Source of the DNA: Branchiostoma floridae | Taxonomy: Eukaryota > Chordata > Leptocardii > Amphioxiformes > Branchiostomatidae | Direction of reading: 5' to 3' | Assembly: GCF_000003815.2 (NCBI RefSeq) | Contig: NC_049981.1 | Coordinates: 32,922,980 to 32,980,265, forward strand | DNA length: 57,286 nucleotides | Part shown: positions 55,411 through 57,286 of the stretch, piece after piece | Numbering within the stretch: the stretch's first letter is position 1 | Layout: each line of letters begins with the position of its first letter | The notes under the pieces: generated by a model | The model's database searches: none | What the model saw: the letters and a program-made list of their open reading frames with translations, nothing else | Told to the model about the DNA's origin: nothing | Translations under genes and position numbers: made by a program

Positions 55411-56138
55411 GTACTCTTGAAGTTTGCCTGAAATGCCAACTCCTGGCGGCGATTGATGTTTGTCTGCTAGTCTGTCTCACAGTGTGGAAATTAGCTTGAC
55501 AGGCTAACGTCAAAATACGGCAGAGGATGATGAAGGTCAGCATCTTGACCTAACTTTGTTCGAATCTATCAACAGTAAAGATCAAAATGAAGCAACGAAT
55601 GACGTTTATCTACGTCTTCCTTTTTGGGAGACACATATAAGCTTGCGATTTGGCAAGGAAATTGAAATTGTACGAACTAACATTCCTAAATCTGATTTGC
55701 GATCACCAATAATTGATTGCCTTTGGAAGTCCATATTTGTGGCAAAAATTCAAGAATACTGAAGTTCATGTCCTTGCTGAAAATGAGTGTGTTAGCAGAA
55801 GTTGAAAATGCACATGTTTTTCACATTACTGTGAAAGAAAGATGCACAGAGATTTAAGATATTTGTTCCAATGTAGAAATAAGTCGCCATATTGTGGGGA
55901 TGCAAACATGTTCAAGACTGTAGTCACACGTCATGCTTAGCTTTAAAACTAGCAGAATGTTTGAAAGTTCAGAGTGGATTAATCTGACATTAAACATAAA
56001 TATGACTTTGTGTAGAATATAATCCCTACAAATGTTTTTTTTTCCATGGTGATAGCACATTGCTTCATCGGTTCTATAAAAACAAAGACTGTGTATCACT
56101 GTTGTCAAGAACATGATTTGTGGAAAAGTCAGTGGAAT

Positions 56139-56760
56139 ACGACCTACTTTCAGGGACATATACATTCACTGTTAGAATACCCAAACTCGAACTGTCCAAA
56201 CTAGCATTTGATAGACAATACATTCGTTTGTATTCCTTGTTAATTTCAATTTCAGAACAAATTTACTTTGCAACTTATGACAGTTCAAAGAGAGCACAAA
56301 ATGATATATCATCAAAACCATGAAAATTGACCCACTTTAACGGACAATTGCTTAGCAACAAAACAAGAACCCAAACTTTACAAGCATGACCTTGAGAAAC
56401 AATATCTTGGTTTACATTTCAGGTAAATTCTAGTTACAGAACAATTTTGGCTTGTGAGTTATGATTGTTCGAAGATGATGCAAAATAATGTATTTTATCA
56501 AAATCATAAAAAATGACCCACTTCAAAGGACAATTACGTAGCAACGAAACAAGAACCCGAACTTTACAAACATGCATTTGATAAACAATACATTGGTTTA
56601 TAATCCATGTGAATTTTAATTGCAGAGCAACTTTGGTATGGGACTTATGATTGTTTAAAGAGAGCACAAAATGACATATTATCAAAATCATGAAATTTGA
56701 CCCACTTCGACGGACGATTGCATAGCAACAAAACAAGAACCCAAACTTTGCTAGCATTCA
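56139..56760. repeat. 184-190 bp tandem array, ~3.3 units
   Basis: GACCCACTT recurs at about 56141, 56329, 56515 and 56699. Each is followed by GGACAATTGC..AGCAACAAAACAAGAACCCAAACTTT and later by AGAGCACAAAATGA. The same unit, diverged, is in the 37755-39937 element. Confidence 0.85.
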
Positions 56761-57286
56761 TCTGATAGCCCTGTAGTAGGTTATTATTTGTAGTAAATTG
56801 CAAGCGAAAATACTTTATACTTATGGACTTTCAGTGCTTTGAAGTTGGGCAAAATTTCAGATTCTTTACAACCTGAAAACAGTGTATTGTATTCAGGCTG
56901 CCCAGGGCCTTAGAATTTACAGGAGATTAACTTTACTGCTATTTCATACAAGTTTAGGCATTGCTCTGATCAGCATATTCTGCCTTTGTTGTTTAGTTAA
57001 AGCATTGTCCAGTGATAGTGCCCTTAAGTTGGCCAATTTTCATGTTTTTGAAATGCTCAAATCCGGCAAAATGGCCCCCAAACTTCTTTGGCCTGTTGCC
57101 ACGGCAACGAGGGGTTCTGAGAAGAAAGAAAGCTATTTTGAGGGGTTGTGTACCAAGTACTATCACTGTGCAAAAAATGAGCCAAATCTATTTTTTGACC
57201 GGTGCCACCATTGTTTGACCCTTACAGACATTCGCTCTTAAGTTCTTGGCAGCCAGTCGCAAACCACACAGAGACTCGGGTCCTAC

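Larger units (their letters stand above)
54862..57237. mobile_element. TTAA-flanked palindromic element, ends GAGCGAATGTCTGTAAG
   Basis: TTAA at 54858-54861 and 57238-57241. The arms GAGCGAATGTCTGTAAGGGT through GTTGCCATGGCAAC (54862-55010) are inverted at about 57085-57237. A further part of the left arm (55060-55235) is inverted at 55835-55990. The right arm is therefore split by about 1.04 kb of inserted DNA containing the 190-bp array. It contains one assembly gap. Same family as 37755-39937. Confidence 0.75.

Overview
The window looks like chordate, most likely amphioxus (Branchiostoma), genomic DNA. This is inferred from short phase-compatible exons in long introns, MAM/SRCR/fibrinogen domain shuffling, many small inverted-repeat transposons and C2H2 zinc-finger genes. 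Nothing in the sequence names the species. Three 100-base runs of N (35393-35492, 37022-37121, 55311-55410) mark assembly gaps.

The core (about 5.8-48.9 kb) is a head-to-tail array of one gene family, all on the minus strand. The units begin near 5824, 13868 and 24591, and the next one is cut off near 48930. The encoded protein is a type II membrane protein. In order it has a short cytoplasmic tail, a transmembrane helix, a coiled coil, a furin-like RAKR site, a collagen-like Gly-X-Y stretch, a Ser/Thr/Pro linker, a MAM domain, a 6-Cys SRCR domain and a C-terminal fibrinogen (FBG/FReD) domain. Every exon was placed by splice sites and reading phase. Gene B (16788-23426, 11 exons, about 891 aa) is complete. 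Gene C (27824-47693, 15 exons, about 978 aa) has two MAM-SRCR modules and looks like two neighbouring copies fused by deletion. Copy A (8219-11463) keeps only the last MAM exon, SRCR and FBG. It has lost its 5' exons and promoter, although its remaining exons are open.

Left of the array (1-5.8 kb) there is no convincing gene. It holds two foldback-type elements with long inverted arms, several minisatellites (20, 53 and about 53-60 bp units, plus an inverted related array) and a MITE. The introns of gene C carry many transposons, including TTAA-flanked elements, a piggyBac-like element nested in a mariner-like one, and a LINE 3' fragment.

Right of the array, 50153-51868 (minus) is a C2H2 zinc-finger gene of about 17 fingers, split by one in-frame TGA. 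At 53.1-53.24 kb lie two tandem relics of an FBG C-terminus. The right edge is a large TTAA-flanked palindromic element with a 190-bp internal array.

By family, the MAM, SRCR, collagen and FBG modules suggest a cell-surface or sheddable pattern-recognition receptor. That role is inference. Its diversification (collagen length, coiled-coil repeats, FBG loops, module number) can be read directly from the paralogues.
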